This document shows positions 36,802 through 47,018 of a stretch of DNA of 64,000 bases, piece after piece; the first letter of the stretch is position 1, and each line of letters begins with the position of its first letter. The translations under genes were made by a program, and so were the position numbers. Origin of the DNA: Oxalobacteraceae bacterium OTU3CINTB1 (GTDB lineage: Bacteria > Pseudomonadota > Gammaproteobacteria > Burkholderiales > Burkholderiaceae_D); NCBI GenBank assembly GCA_024123955.1, contig CP099652.1, forward strand, positions 2,480,001 to 2,544,000, in the 5' to 3' direction. The notes under the pieces were generated by a model that saw nothing but the letters and a program-made list of their open reading frames with translations, had not been told where the DNA came from and searched no databases.

Positions 36802-38265
36802 ATGTCTGCTGTCACGCTGTTTTGCCTGGTTTTCGCTTACTTCGCTTTATTGCTGGCGGTCGCCTGGCGCACCTCCCGCAACGCCACCAACGACAGTTTC
36901 TTTATCGGTAATAAAAGCAGCAACTGGATGCTGGTGGCGTTCGGCATGGTCGGCACCACCCTGAGCGGCGTCACCTTCGTCAGCGTGCCCGGCGCCGTGG
37001 GGCGCGACGGCTTCGGCTATTTGCAGGTGATCCTCGGCTACGTGCTCGGCTATATCGCCGTCGCCACCATCCTGCTGCCGCTGTATTACCGCCTCAAGCT
37101 GACCTCGATCTATCACTACCTCGATGTCCGGCTCGGCAAGCGCTCATATCAGAGCGGCGCCGCTTTTTTCATCCTGTCGCGCACCTTGAGCGCGTCCGCC
37201 CGGCTCTATCTGGTCGTCAACATCCTGCAGATCACCATCCTCGACGACCTGGGCGTGCCATTTTGGCTGACCACTCTGGTGATCCTGGGCATGATCTTGC
37301 TGTACACCTACGAGGGCGGCGTCAAAACCATCGTCTGGACCGACACCTTGCAAACCACCGGCATGGTGCTGGGGCTGGTGGTCTGCGTCGGCTGGCTGTT
37401 GCACGCCATGAACCTCAGCCTGCCCGAGAGCCTGGCGCGCATGCAGGCCCAGGGCCTGACCCACGTGATCACGACGTCGGTCGACAGTCCCGCCTATTTC
37501 TGGAAACAGGTGCTGGCCGGCTTCTTCATCGTGCTGGCGATGACCGGCATGGACCAGGAGATCATGCAGAAGAATATCTCCGTCAAGACCTTGCGCGACT
37601 CGCAAAAGAACATGCTGATGCTAACGGTGATCCTGTCCGCCGTGCTGGTGCTGTTCATGTTCCTCGGCGGCCTGCTGTACCTGTACGCGCCGACGGTGGG
37701 GCTGACGGCCAGCGGCGACAAGATCTTCCCGGCGGTGGTAATGGGCCACATGCCGGCGGCGCTGCAACTGATTTTCTTCATCGGCCTGGTCTCGGCGCTG
37801 TTCCCCAGCGCGGACGGGGCGATGACCGCGCTGACATCCACCTTTTGCATCGATATCCTCGGCGTGCAGCGCCGCACCGATCTGGCCGAAGCGGCCAAGG
37901 TACGATGGCGTCATCGCGTCCATCTGGGCTTCTGCGCGCTGTTCCTGTTGCTGGTGCTGATGTTCAAATGGATAGACAACGCCAGCATGGTGGGGCTGGT
38001 GCTGAAGCTGACCGGCTATACCTACGGTCCGTTGCTGGGCCTGTTCGCCTTCGGCATCCTGACCCGCCGCGCGGTGCGCGACCGCTGGGTGCCGCTGGTG
38101 GCACTGGCCGGTCCCGCGCTGTGTTACATCGTCGACGTTAATCAGAAATTACTATTTGGTAACTATCGTTTGGGCCTGGAATTGCTTATCATGAACGGTT
38201 TGCTGGTGTTTGGAGGCTTGCTCCTTATTTCCGTACCGGGACAGCGCAGGCCGCATGAAGTATGA
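36802..38265 (+). CDS. Sodium:solute symporter (SSS family)
   Basis: This 487-residue membrane protein has about 13 hydrophobic helices in the SSF pattern. Conserved features are FFIGNKSSNWMLVAFGMVGT at residues ~34-53, the helix with TYEGGVKTIVWTDTLQTTGM, and ALFPSADGAMTALTSTFCID further on, which resemble the sodium/sugar and sodium/sialic acid subgroups. The substrate cannot be assigned from sequence alone. A sugar or sugar acid fits the DeoR-type regulator upstream. Confidence 0.88.
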   Translation: MSAVTLFCLVFAYFALLLAVAWRTSRNATNDSFFIGNKSSNWMLVAFGMVGTTLSGVTFVSVPGAVGRDGFGYLQVILGYVLGYIAVATILLPLYYRLKLTSIYHYLDVRLGKRSYQSGAAFFILSRTLSASARLYLVVNILQITILDDLGVPFWLTTLVILGMILLYTYEGGVKTIVWTDTLQTTGMVLGLVVCVGWLLHAMNLSLPESLARMQAQGLTHVITTSVDSPAYFWKQVLAGFFIVLAMTGMDQEIMQKNISVKTLRDSQKNMLMLTVILSAVLVLFMFLGGLLYLYAPTVGLTASGDKIFPAVVMGHMPAALQLIFFIGLVSALFPSADGAMTALTSTFCIDILGVQRRTDLAEAAKVRWRHRVHLGFCALFLLLVLMFKWIDNASMVGLVLKLTGYTYGPLLGLFAFGILTRRAVRDRWVPLVALAGPALCYIVDVNQKLLFGNYRLGLELLIMNGLLVFGGLLLISVPGQRRPHEV

Positions 38266-38297
38266 TCTTGTAAATTACGCAATCACTTGGAGTGTCA

Positions 38298-40172
38298 ATG
38301 GCCCGATCACCGTTTTCCTATATTCGTAGCGGCTTCGCTTTCTTCTGGCGGGCGCTCGACGCCGGCCGCCGCACGATCCTGAACCTGCTGTTCCTGGCGC
38401 TGCTGATCGCGTTGGCCTACGCCATCTTCGGCGGCGGCTTCAAACCGCTGGGACCGAAGACCACACTGGTGCTGGACCTGAAAGGGCAACTGGTCGAACA
38501 GTCCAGCGTCAGCGCGCGCGAGGCGCTGGTCACCAGCGCGCGCGGCGGCGAAACGCTGAAGATGATCCAGCTGCGCGACGTGCTTACGGTGCTCGACACG
38601 GCCGCCAAGGATCCGTCGATTGGCGCCGCCGTGCTGCTGACCGACGAAATGGAAGGCGGCGGCCAGGCCATGCTGCGCGAAGTGGCGGCGGGCCTGGACC
38701 GCTTCAAGGCGTCCGGCAAGAAGGTGGTGGCCTGGGGTTCCAGCTACGACCAGCGCCAGTATCTGCTGGCCGCCCATGCCAACGAGGTCTATATGCACCC
38801 GATGGGCATGGTGCTGATGGAGGGTTTCGGCCGCTATCGCAACTACTACCGCGACGCCCTCGATAAAGTCGGCGTGACGGTCAACCTGCTGCGCGTGGGC
38901 ACCTACAAGAGCTTCGGCGAGCCGTATATCGCCAACGGCCCGTCGCAGGCGGCCAGCGAGGCGGAATCGTATCTGAACACCGCGCTGTGGACGTCCTACA
39001 CCAATGACGTCGAAAAGGCGCGCAGGATGCCGCAGGGGCAGATCATGAAGAACATCAACGACCTGCCGGCCAAGGTGGCCGCGCTCAATGGCGACATGGG
39101 CAAGCTGTCGCTGTCGGACAAGCTGGTCGACGGCCTGAAAACCCGCGATGAAATCCGCCAGATGATGATCAATCGCGGCGCGCTGGACCTCGACGGCAAG
39201 AGCTTCCGCCAGGTCGGCTTCGACGAATACCTGGCGCGCGCGCCGCACAAGCTGACCGGCGACGCTGTCGGCGTGATCGTGGCGCAGGGCGAGATCAGCG
39301 ACGGCACCGCCGGTCCCGGCGCCATCGGGGGCGATTCGACCTCCAAACTGATACGCGCGGCGCGCGAGGACAACGGCATCAAGGCCATCGTGCTGCGGGT
39401 CGATTCGCCCGGCGGCAGCGCCTTCGCCTCGGAGCTGATCCGCCGCGAGCTGGAATTGACGCGCGCCGCCGGCAAGCCGGTGGTGGTCTCGATGGGCAAC
39501 GTGGCCGCTTCCGGTGGTTACTGGATGTCGATGGCGTCCGACGAGGTGATCGCCGACGCCAACACCATCACCGGTTCGATCGGCGTGTTCGCCATCCTGC
39601 CGACCGCCGACAAGGTGATCGACAAGCTGGGCATCCACACCGCCGGCCAGCCGACCACCTGGCTGGGCGACGCCGGCAATCCATTGCGTCCGCTCGATCC
39701 GCGTTTCGCGCAGGTCATCCAGGGCAGCATCAACCATATCTACGCCGAGTTCACGACCCGCGCGGCCAAGGCGCGCAAGACGACGCCGGAAAAAATCGAC
39801 GCGGTGGCGCAGGGCCGTGTATGGACCGGCGCCCAGGCCAAGGAGCGCGGGTTGGTCGATACGCTGGGCAGCTACAACGATGCGTTGAAGTCGGCGGCCA
39901 AGCGCGCCAGCCTTGGCGGCGATTTCCGCGTGGTGTATATCGAGCGTGAAACCAGCAAGTTCGATCGCATTGTCGATATGCTGGGCGGTTCGGCGGCGCA
40001 GGCGGTGGCCAAGGCGATCAGCCAGCAGGTGAATCTGGGCGTGGCGGCCAGCACCGGTTTGCCGCCAAGTGCGGCGACCGGCATTGCCAAGGATCTGGGC
40101 TGGTTGTCCGAATTGACGGCGTCGCGCAAGCCGTTCACCGCGATCACGCACTGCCTGTGCGAGTCGCCATAA
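38298..40172 (+). CDS. sppA: Signal peptide peptidase SppA, 67K type
   Basis: This 624-residue membrane-anchored protease degrades cleaved signal peptides in the inner membrane facing the periplasm. A transmembrane helix occupies residues ~25-45. Two tandem ClpP-like S49 domains follow, with the catalytic Lys204 in TYKSFGEPY and Ser405 in VAASGGYWMSM, as in the long E. coli form. The start at 38298 (ATGGCCCGATC) has GGAG 6 bases before it; the GTG at 38292 overlaps that site and is less likely. A terminator follows the gene. Confidence 0.95.
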   Translation: MARSPFSYIRSGFAFFWRALDAGRRTILNLLFLALLIALAYAIFGGGFKPLGPKTTLVLDLKGQLVEQSSVSAREALVTSARGGETLKMIQLRDVLTVLDTAAKDPSIGAAVLLTDEMEGGGQAMLREVAAGLDRFKASGKKVVAWGSSYDQRQYLLAAHANEVYMHPMGMVLMEGFGRYRNYYRDALDKVGVTVNLLRVGTYKSFGEPYIANGPSQAASEAESYLNTALWTSYTNDVEKARRMPQGQIMKNINDLPAKVAALNGDMGKLSLSDKLVDGLKTRDEIRQMMINRGALDLDGKSFRQVGFDEYLARAPHKLTGDAVGVIVAQGEISDGTAGPGAIGGDSTSKLIRAAREDNGIKAIVLRVDSPGGSAFASELIRRELELTRAAGKPVVVSMGNVAASGGYWMSMASDEVIADANTITGSIGVFAILPTADKVIDKLGIHTAGQPTTWLGDAGNPLRPLDPRFAQVIQGSINHIYAEFTTRAAKARKTTPEKIDAVAQGRVWTGAQAKERGLVDTLGSYNDALKSAAKRASLGGDFRVVYIERETSKFDRIVDMLGGSAAQAVAKAISQQVNLGVAASTGLPPSAATGIAKDLGWLSELTASRKPFTAITHCLCESP

Positions 40173-40186
40173 TTGATTGACGTTGT

Positions 40187-40218
40187 CGTCGGCGCTTGTG
40201 CGGGCCGCCGACGTTTTA
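40187..40218 (+). terminator. Rho-independent terminator after sppA
   Basis: CGTCGGCG (40187-40194) pairs with CGCCGACG (40206-40213) around an 11-base loop, followed by TTTTA. It ends sppA, 15 bases after its stop, and lies just ahead of the convergent histidine kinase gene. Confidence 0.85.
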
Positions 40219-40229
40219 TGCGCTATTCT

Positions 40230-41507
40230 TTATGCTTTACCCGATGCCAGCGGTAACGTGATCTCGAAACCGCTCCGCCCATCGGCCATCAACACGCAAC
40301 GCGCCTCGCCGCCATGGCGGCGCGCGATTTGCCGCACCAGCGCCAATCCAAGCCCCGCGCCACTGTTGTCCCGCGTATTGCGGCGGCGATAAAACGGCTC
40401 GAACACCCGTTCGAATTCCGCTTCCGGCACGCCCGGTCCGTTATCCCACACCGTCAGCCTGGCCGTGCCGCCGTCATTCGCGATGCTCACATTCGCCGGC
40501 GGCTTGCCGTGCCGGTGCGCGTTCTCCAGCAGATTGCGCAACAAGCGTCGCAGCAGGCGCGGATCGCCCTGCATCACGGCCGATTCCCCATCGAGCACCG
40601 CTTCGTCGTAGCGTGCGCATTCCTCCGCCGCCAGTGCCAGCAGGTCGATTTCCTCCAGGGTGGTGTCGTCGACCACGGCCCCCAGCCGGCTGGCCAGCAG
40701 GATTTCGTCGAGCAGTTCATTGAGTTCGGCGATGTCCTGTTCCAGGCCGGCGCGGCGCTTGGCGTCGACGCCGTCCTTGATCAACTCCAGCGCCAGGCGG
40801 ATGCGCGCCAGCGGCGTGCGCAATTCGTGCGAGGCGTTGGCCAGCAGCGTCTTGTGGGCGCCGACCAGCTGCTCGATCTGGTCGGCGGCGCGGTTGAAGC
40901 TGAGCGCCAGCCGCGCCACTTCGTCCTTGCCCTCGACCTGCACGCGTGCCTTCAGGTCGCCGGCGCCCAGCAAGTCGACACCGTGCTGCAGGCGCTCGAG
41001 CCGTTTGGTCAGCCCGCGCACCAGTGGAAAGGCGGCGATGCCCAGTCCCACCGCCAGCAGCATCAGCGCGTTGTTGAGCATTCCCCTTGGGCGCGCGAAG
41101 CCCAGCGGCTCGCTCGACAGCAGCTTGCGGCCGTCGGGCAGCCGCACAAACGATTCCGGCGGCGGTCCGGTGATGCCGCGCTGGCGCCAGTGGCGCGCCG
41201 GGATCTGCTCGCCGACCACCGCCAGCGCCCTCCAGTCGCGGGTGTAGAGCGTCATGTGCGCGTTCAGGCCCCTGGCCACGTTCTCCAGCGCCGCCTGCTG
41301 CTGCGCGCGCGGCGCGTCCGGCGGCGCCAGCACGTTCTGCATCACCCGCGACAAGGTGACGTTGGAGCGCTCCAGCGGCCCGCCGCTGCGGCTCCACACC
41401 TGCTTCACCGCCAGCGAGAACAGCAACAGGATGATCAGGATCGCCGCGTAGAAGCGCAGGTACAGGCGCGGCAGCCCGACGCCGATGCCGAAGTTCGGGC
41501 GCTTCAT
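40230..41507 (-). CDS. Sensor histidine kinase of the RND-efflux two-component system
   Basis: This 425-residue inner-membrane kinase has helix 1 at about residues 15-40, a periplasmic sensing region to about residue 145, helix 2 at ~145-165, a HAMP domain, and HisKA and HATPase_c domains. The phospho-acceptor His is in NASHELRTPLARIR. The ATP-binding motifs are NLLENAHRHGKP (N box), WDNGPGV (G1) and SGAGLGLAL (G2). The start at 41507 overlaps the stop of the response regulator gene (ATGA). It probably responds to envelope or drug stress, inferred from the divergent efflux operon. Confidence 0.92.
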   Translation of the reverse strand: MKRPNFGIGVGLPRLYLRFYAAILIILLLFSLAVKQVWSRSGGPLERSNVTLSRVMQNVLAPPDAPRAQQQAALENVARGLNAHMTLYTRDWRALAVVGEQIPARHWRQRGITGPPPESFVRLPDGRKLLSSEPLGFARPRGMLNNALMLLAVGLGIAAFPLVRGLTKRLERLQHGVDLLGAGDLKARVQVEGKDEVARLALSFNRAADQIEQLVGAHKTLLANASHELRTPLARIRLALELIKDGVDAKRRAGLEQDIAELNELLDEILLASRLGAVVDDTTLEEIDLLALAAEECARYDEAVLDGESAVMQGDPRLLRRLLRNLLENAHRHGKPPANVSIANDGGTARLTVWDNGPGVPEAEFERVFEPFYRRRNTRDNSGAGLGLALVRQIARRHGGEARCVLMADGRSGFEITLPLASGKA

Positions 41508-42250
41508 CAATCCTGCACCTTGGCGAACAGGTAGCCGGCGCCGCGCACGGTAATGATGCGGCGCGGTTTTTTGGGGTCGTCTTCGACGGCGGCGCGGATG
41601 CGCGACATGTGGACGTCGATCGATCGGTCGAACGCTTCGATCGGTTCGCCCTTGAGCAGTTCCATCAGGCTGTCGCGCGAGAGCACGCGCCCGGCGTGGC
41701 GCGCCAGCACCAGCAGCAGGTCGAACTGGTAGGCGGTCAGTTCACAGGGCACGCCGTCGATCCGGGCGGAATGCGAATCGGGATCGATCTCCAGCCGGCC
41801 GAAGCGCAGGAATTCGCCGCGCCCGAGCGTTCCCGCCCCGCGCGGCGCACTGTCCAGATGGCCGAGATCGACCCGGCGGCGCAGAATGGCGCGCAGGCGC
41901 GCCAGCAGCTCGCGTGGCTCGAAAGGCTTGGGCAGGTAGTCGTCGGCGCCCATTTCCAGGCCGACGATGCGGTCGATGGCGTCGCCGCGCGCGGTCAGCA
42001 TCAGCACCGGCACGTCCGAGACGGCGCGCGCCTGGCGGCAGACCTCCAGGCCGTCCATATCGGGCAGCATCAGGTCGAGCACCACGGCGTCGACCTCGCC
42101 GGCCCCGATGTGGCCGACGGCCGTGCGGCCATTGGGCGCATGCGTGACGCGGAAGCCGGATTGGCTCAGGTATTCGGTGAGCATCTCGGCCAGGCGGGGA
42201 TCGTCCTCCACCAGCAGTATGCGGTCGTTTGTCGTATTCATGCGGTTCAT
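41507..42250 (-). CDS. OmpR-family response regulator
   Basis: This 247-residue protein has a receiver domain (ILLVEDDPRLAEMLTEYL, phospho-acceptor Asp in VVLDLMLPDMDG, Lys in YLPKPF) and a C-terminal winged-helix DNA-binding domain ending in RIITVRGAGYLFAKVQD. It is divergent from the RND efflux operon, and direct repeats containing GTAA or TTTGTA lie between them. An in-frame ATG at 42241 is an alternative start. Control of the efflux operon by this system is inferred. Confidence 0.92.
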   Translation of the reverse strand: MNRMNTTNDRILLVEDDPRLAEMLTEYLSQSGFRVTHAPNGRTAVGHIGAGEVDAVVLDLMLPDMDGLEVCRQARAVSDVPVLMLTARGDAIDRIVGLEMGADDYLPKPFEPRELLARLRAILRRRVDLGHLDSAPRGAGTLGRGEFLRFGRLEIDPDSHSARIDGVPCELTAYQFDLLLVLARHAGRVLSRDSLMELLKGEPIEAFDRSIDVHMSRIRAAVEDDPKKPRRIITVRGAGYLFAKVQD

Positions 42251-42356
42251 TCTACGGACAGGCGCGCGGCTTCACAAGGTTGGGCGGCCGCCGCCATGTA
42301 CCAGGTCTCAAAGGTGCAAGTGTGCTGTTTCAGCATGTCGCGGGAATGTCAAACCC

Positions 42357-42468
42357 GTAAAGAAATGTAAAGCGGGATGAACGCTTCGTGGGGAAATCGT
42401 CAGTTTTGTAGCGAGTTTGTAACCCGGGGTTGCAGGCCCCTGACAGGCAAGGGTGCATATGCTAGAGT
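42357..42468 (+). promoter_or_regulatory. Probable response-regulator sites and promoter for the RND operon
   Basis: GTAAAG occurs at 42357-42362 and again at 42367-42372, ten bases apart. TTTGTA occurs at 42405-42410 and 42416-42421, eleven bases apart. Such direct repeats suit OmpR-family regulators. CTGACA (42440-42445) and TAGAGT (42463-42468) with a 17-bp spacer form a possible promoter about 60 bases before the adaptor gene. The promoter match is weak. Confidence 0.4.
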
Positions 42469-42528
42469 CCACGCATCAACCGCCATGGTGTTTTTGCCAT
42501 GGACACGCAAGCCTCTAAAAGGATAACA

Positions 42529-43899
42529 ATGGATTCGCAAGCCACGCCGACTCAGAACGTCAACCCACCGAAGCGCAGCCGCCGCAGTAAAGTCGTCGGC
42601 GGCGTGATCGCTGTCGCCGCGATGGCGGCGCTGGGCGGCCTGGCATGGTATCTGACCCACCAGCCGGCGCCGACGGCGGCCGGCGGGCCGCCGGGTGCCG
42701 GCGGTCCGGGAGGCCCCGGCGGGCCCGGTGGCCCGGGAGCGGGCGGCGGCCGGCGCGGCGCGCCCGCAACCACCGTTGGCGTGGCGACGGCGCTCAAGGT
42801 CGACATTCCGGTGACCCTCGATGCGCTGGGCACCGTGACCGCCGCCGCCACCACCACCGTGCGGCCGCAGGTATCGGGCATTTTGCAGAAGGTGCTCTTC
42901 AAGGAAGGCCAGATGGTCAAGGCCGGCCAGGTGCTGGCGCAGATCGATCCGCGTCAGTTCGAGATGGCGCTGCTGCAGGCCAGCGGCCAGCGCCAGCGCG
43001 ACGAGGCGCAGCTGGAAAACGCCAAACTGACGCTCCAGCGCTATCAAACGCTGCTCAAGCAGGACTCGATCGCCCGCCAGGACGTCGATACGCAGGCGGC
43101 GCTGGTCAAGCAGCTCGAAGGCACGGTCATGACCGACCGCGCCGCCGAGGGCACGGCCAAACTCAATCTGGGCTACACCAAGGTGATCGCGCCGATTACG
43201 GGCCGGGTCGGCCTGCGCGTGGTCGATATCGGTAACCTGGTCGGCTCCGGCGACGCCACCGGCATCGCCGTGATCACCCAGCTGTCGCCGATCGACGTGG
43301 AATTCTCGATTCCGCAGGACAGCGTTCCGGGCGTGATGCAGCGCGTGAACGAGGGCGCCGCGCTGCCGGCGCTGGCGCTGGACCGTACCCGTACCAATAC
43401 CCTCGACAGCGGCAAGTTCGCGGCGATGGACAACCAGGTCGATACGCAAACCGGCACCGTCAAGGCCAAGGCGCGCTTCGACAACGCCAAGTCGAACCTG
43501 TTCCCGAGCCAGTTCGTCAACGTGCGCCTGGAACTGCGTACCATCAAGGATGCGATCATGGTGCCGGTGAACGCCGTGCGCCATGGCACCAAGGGCGATT
43601 TCGTCTGGGTGCTCAAGGACGACAAGAGCGTCACCATGCGCAGCATCACGCGCGGCGAGGCGACCGTCGACAGGGTGCAGATCGCCAGCGGCCTGCAAGC
43701 GGGCGAGCAGGTGATCACCGAGGGCGCCGACCGCCTCAAGGAAGGCGCCAAGGTGACCTTGCCGGGCGCCGGGGCCGGTCGCCGCGCGCATGGCGCTGGT
43801 GCTGCCGGTGCCGCCCCTGGCACGCCGGCCGCCGCCGACGCCGCGTCGGCGCCGCCCGCCGAGCGCCGCCACCGTAAAGAACAGGGCGCGGCACAATAA
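42529..43899 (+). CDS. mdtA: RND efflux periplasmic adaptor (MdtA-like)
   Basis: This 456-residue membrane-fusion protein has one N-terminal helix (residues ~25-45), then a Gly/Pro-rich linker and the adaptor core. The biotinyl-lipoyl-like parts are visible in VRPQVSGILQKVLFKEGQMV and YTKVIAPITGRVGLRVVD. A helical hairpin lies between them. The start at 42529 has an AAAAGGA ribosome site; an earlier in-frame ATG at 42499 is possible but has none. Its TAA overlaps the next gene's start by one base. The C-terminus is Ala/Pro-rich. Confidence 0.92.
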   Translation: MDSQATPTQNVNPPKRSRRSKVVGGVIAVAAMAALGGLAWYLTHQPAPTAAGGPPGAGGPGGPGGPGGPGAGGGRRGAPATTVGVATALKVDIPVTLDALGTVTAAATTTVRPQVSGILQKVLFKEGQMVKAGQVLAQIDPRQFEMALLQASGQRQRDEAQLENAKLTLQRYQTLLKQDSIARQDVDTQAALVKQLEGTVMTDRAAEGTAKLNLGYTKVIAPITGRVGLRVVDIGNLVGSGDATGIAVITQLSPIDVEFSIPQDSVPGVMQRVNEGAALPALALDRTRTNTLDSGKFAAMDNQVDTQTGTVKAKARFDNAKSNLFPSQFVNVRLELRTIKDAIMVPVNAVRHGTKGDFVWVLKDDKSVTMRSITRGEATVDRVQIASGLQAGEQVITEGADRLKEGAKVTLPGAGAGRRAHGAGAAGAAPGTPAAADAASAPPAERRHRKEQGAAQ

Positions 43900-46800
43900 T
43901 GAGTCCATCCGCTCCATTTATCCAGCGGCCGGTGGCGACCTCGCTGCTGATGCTGGCGATCGTGCTGGCCGGCCTGGTCGGCTTCAAGTTCCTGCCGCTG
44001 TCGGCGCTGCCGCAGGTCGACTTCCCCACCATCCAGGTGCAAACGCTGTACCCGGGCGGCAGTCCGGAGGTGATGGGACAGACCGTGACGGCGCCGCTGG
44101 AACGCCAGTTCGGCCAGATGGCGGGCCTGCAGCGCATGAGTTCCACCAGCGCGGCCGGCGTCTCCATCATCACGCTGCAATTCGGACTGGGACAGACGCT
44201 GGAGGTGGCCGAGCAGGAAGTGCAGGCCGCGATCAACGCCGGCTCCTCGTTGCTGCCGACCGATTTGCCGGCGCCGCCGATCTACGCCAAGGTCAATCCG
44301 GCCGACGCGCCGGTGCTGACCTTGGCCATCACCTCCGACACGATGCCGCTGACCGAGGTGCAAAATATCGTCAACACGCGCCTGGCGCTGAAGATCAGCC
44401 AGGTCTCCGGCGTCGGCCTGGTGACGCTCAGCGGCGGCCAGCGTCCGGCGGTGCGGATCCAGGCCGACACCAACGCGCTGGCGTCCTATGGCCTGGGCCT
44501 GGACACCTTGCGCACGGCGATCACCGCCGCCAACGCCAACGGCGCCAAGGGTAGTTTCGACGGCCCGACCCGCGCCTACACCATCAACGCCAACGACCAG
44601 CTGGTGGCCGCCAAGGACTACCAGAACCTGATCCTGGCGTACAAGAACGGCGCCCCGGTGCGCCTGGCCGACGTGGCGCAGGTGGTCGACAGCGCGGAAA
44701 ACGTGCAGCTGGGCGCATGGTCAGGCAACAAGCAGGCCATCATCCTCAACGTGCAGCGCCAGCCTGGCGCCAACGTCATCGCCACTGTCGATGCCATCAA
44801 GGCCCGCCTGCCGGAGCTGGAGGCCGGCCTGCCCGGCGCCATGAAGCTGGAGGTGCTGAGCGACCGCACCACCGGCATCCGCGCCTCGGTCACCCACGTC
44901 GGCATGGAGCTGGTGCTGGCGGTGCTGCTGGTGGTGCTGGTGATCTTCGCCTTCCTGCATAGCATCCGCGCCACCGTGATCGCCAGCCTGTCGGTGCCGA
45001 TCTCGCTGATCGGCACCTGCGGCATCATGTATCTGCTCGGGTATAGCCTGAACAACCTGTCGCTGATGGCGCTGACCATCGCCACCGGCTTCGTGGTCGA
45101 CGATGCGATCGTCATGATCGAGAATATCGCCCGCTACATCGAGGAGGGCGAGACGCCCATGGCAGCCTCGCTCAAGGGCGCCAAGCAGATCGGCTTCACC
45201 ATCATCTCGCTGACTGTGTCGCTGATCGCGGTGCTGATACCGCTGCTGTTCATGGGCGACGTGGTGGGCCGGCTGTTCCGCGAGTTCGCGATGGCGCTGG
45301 CGATCACGATCCTGATCTCCGCCGCGGTGTCCTTGACCCTGGTGCCGATGATGTCGGCGCGCTGGCTGAAGGGCCACGGGGAAGAGCAGCCGAGCCGTTT
45401 CGCCGTGCGCTTCCAACAGTTCTTCGACTGGGTGATTGGCCATTACGACCGCGCGCTGATCTGGGTGCTCAAACACAGCGGCCTGACCTTGCTGGTGGCA
45501 CTGGCCACCTTGCTGTTGACGGTGCTGCTGTACGTGGTGATCCCTAAAGGGCTGTTCCCGACCCAGGACACCGGCCAGTTGCAGGCGCGCCTGGAAACCG
45601 GCAAGGCCGTTTCCTACGCCAGGATGGCCGAGCTGCAGCAGCAGGCCGCCCGCCTGGTGCTGGAAGACCCGGACGTGGCCACGCTCAGTTCCGTGGTCGG
45701 CGTCGACGCCGCCAACAACACCATGCTCCATACCGGCAGCATGCTGATCAACCTGAAGCGCGAGCGCACCGGCAACCAGCAGGAGACCATGGAGCGCCTG
45801 CGCAACCGCGTGGCGACGATCCCAGGCCTGACCTTGTATTTGCAGCCGACCCAGGATTTGACCATTGACGCCGAAACCGGGCCGACCCAGTTCCGCGTGT
45901 CGATCGAAGGCGCCGACAACGCCTCCGTCAACGAGTGGGCAACCAGGCTGGCGGAGCAGATGCGCACCAAGAAGGAGCTGCGCAACGTCGTCTCGGACGT
46001 CGGCGCCAGCGCCAACGCCGCCTACATCACCGTCGACCGCGATACCGCCTCGCGCCTGTCGGTCACCGCCGCCTCGATCGACGACGCGCTGTACAGCGCC
46101 TTCGGCCAGCGCATCGTCTCGACCATTTTCACCGAAACCAACCAATACCGCGTAATCCTGGAGGCGAAAAGCGACGACATCACAACGCCGCAGGACCTGG
46201 GCAACCTGCAACTGCGCACCGGCTCCGGCAAATCGACGCCGCTGTCGGCGCTGGCGACCATCAGCGAGCGCGCGGCGCCTTTGCAGGTGACGCACGTGGC
46301 GCAGTATCCGGCCACCACCCTGGGCTTCGATACCGCGCCGGGCGTCTCCCTTGGCACGGCGGTCGACAGCATCAAGCAGGCCGCCGCCGAGATCAAGTTC
46401 CCGCCGTCGGTGACGTTGACCTTCCTCGGCGCGTCCGGCGCCTACCAGGCCTCGCTGTCCAACCAGCTTTGGCTGATCCTGGCGGCGGTGGTGTGCGTCT
46501 ACATCGTGCTGGGCGTGCTGTATGAAAGCTATGTGCACCCGCTGACGATTTTGTCGACGTTGCCGTCGGCCGGCGTCGGCGCCTTGCTGGCGCTGTGGAT
46601 CAGCGGCCAGGACCTGGGCGTGATCGGCATCATCGGCATCATTCTGCTGATCGGCATCGTCAAGAAGAATGCGATCATGATGATCGACTTCGCCATCGAG
46701 GCCGAACGCGAGGGCGGAAAGCCGCCGCGCGAGGCGATCCACCAGGCCGCGCTGCTGCGCTTCCGTCCCATTCTGATGACGACCCTGGCCGCGCTGTTCG

Positions 46801-47018
46801 CCGCCGTGCCGCTGATGCTGGGCTGGGGCGAGGGCGCCGAATTGCGCCGCCCACTGGGCCTGGCCATCTTCGGCGGATTGATCGTCAGCCAGCTTCTGAC
46901 CCTGTTTACGACGCCGGTGATCTACCTGGGCTTCGATAGCCTGGCGCGCCGCTTCGGCGGCGGCAAGCCGAATGCGCCGGCGGCCAAACCCGCGCCGGCC
47001 GAAGGCGGTGCGCTGTGA
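43899..47018 (+). CDS. mdtB: RND efflux permease (MdtB-like)
   Basis: This 1039-residue inner-membrane permease belongs to the hydrophobe/amphiphile efflux RND family. Features include the N-terminal helix, the long periplasmic porter domain, TM4 with the family-typical GFVVDDAIVMIENIARYIEE (conserved Asp pair), and the late segment FRPILMTTLAALFAAVPLML. It pairs with the next permease, as MdtB and MdtC form a hetero-complex. The end overlaps the GTG start of the next gene. Confidence 0.93.
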   Translation: MSPSAPFIQRPVATSLLMLAIVLAGLVGFKFLPLSALPQVDFPTIQVQTLYPGGSPEVMGQTVTAPLERQFGQMAGLQRMSSTSAAGVSIITLQFGLGQTLEVAEQEVQAAINAGSSLLPTDLPAPPIYAKVNPADAPVLTLAITSDTMPLTEVQNIVNTRLALKISQVSGVGLVTLSGGQRPAVRIQADTNALASYGLGLDTLRTAITAANANGAKGSFDGPTRAYTINANDQLVAAKDYQNLILAYKNGAPVRLADVAQVVDSAENVQLGAWSGNKQAIILNVQRQPGANVIATVDAIKARLPELEAGLPGAMKLEVLSDRTTGIRASVTHVGMELVLAVLLVVLVIFAFLHSIRATVIASLSVPISLIGTCGIMYLLGYSLNNLSLMALTIATGFVVDDAIVMIENIARYIEEGETPMAASLKGAKQIGFTIISLTVSLIAVLIPLLFMGDVVGRLFREFAMALAITILISAAVSLTLVPMMSARWLKGHGEEQPSRFAVRFQQFFDWVIGHYDRALIWVLKHSGLTLLVALATLLLTVLLYVVIPKGLFPTQDTGQLQARLETGKAVSYARMAELQQQAARLVLEDPDVATLSSVVGVDAANNTMLHTGSMLINLKRERTGNQQETMERLRNRVATIPGLTLYLQPTQDLTIDAETGPTQFRVSIEGADNASVNEWATRLAEQMRTKKELRNVVSDVGASANAAYITVDRDTASRLSVTAASIDDALYSAFGQRIVSTIFTETNQYRVILEAKSDDITTPQDLGNLQLRTGSGKSTPLSALATISERAAPLQVTHVAQYPATTLGFDTAPGVSLGTAVDSIKQAAAEIKFPPSVTLTFLGASGAYQASLSNQLWLILAAVVCVYIVLGVLYESYVHPLTILSTLPSAGVGALLALWISGQDLGVIGIIGIILLIGIVKKNAIMMIDFAIEAEREGGKPPREAIHQAALLRFRPILMTTLAALFAAVPLMLGWGEGAELRRPLGLAIFGGLIVSQLLTLFTTPVIYLGFDSLARRFGGGKPNAPAAKPAPAEGGAL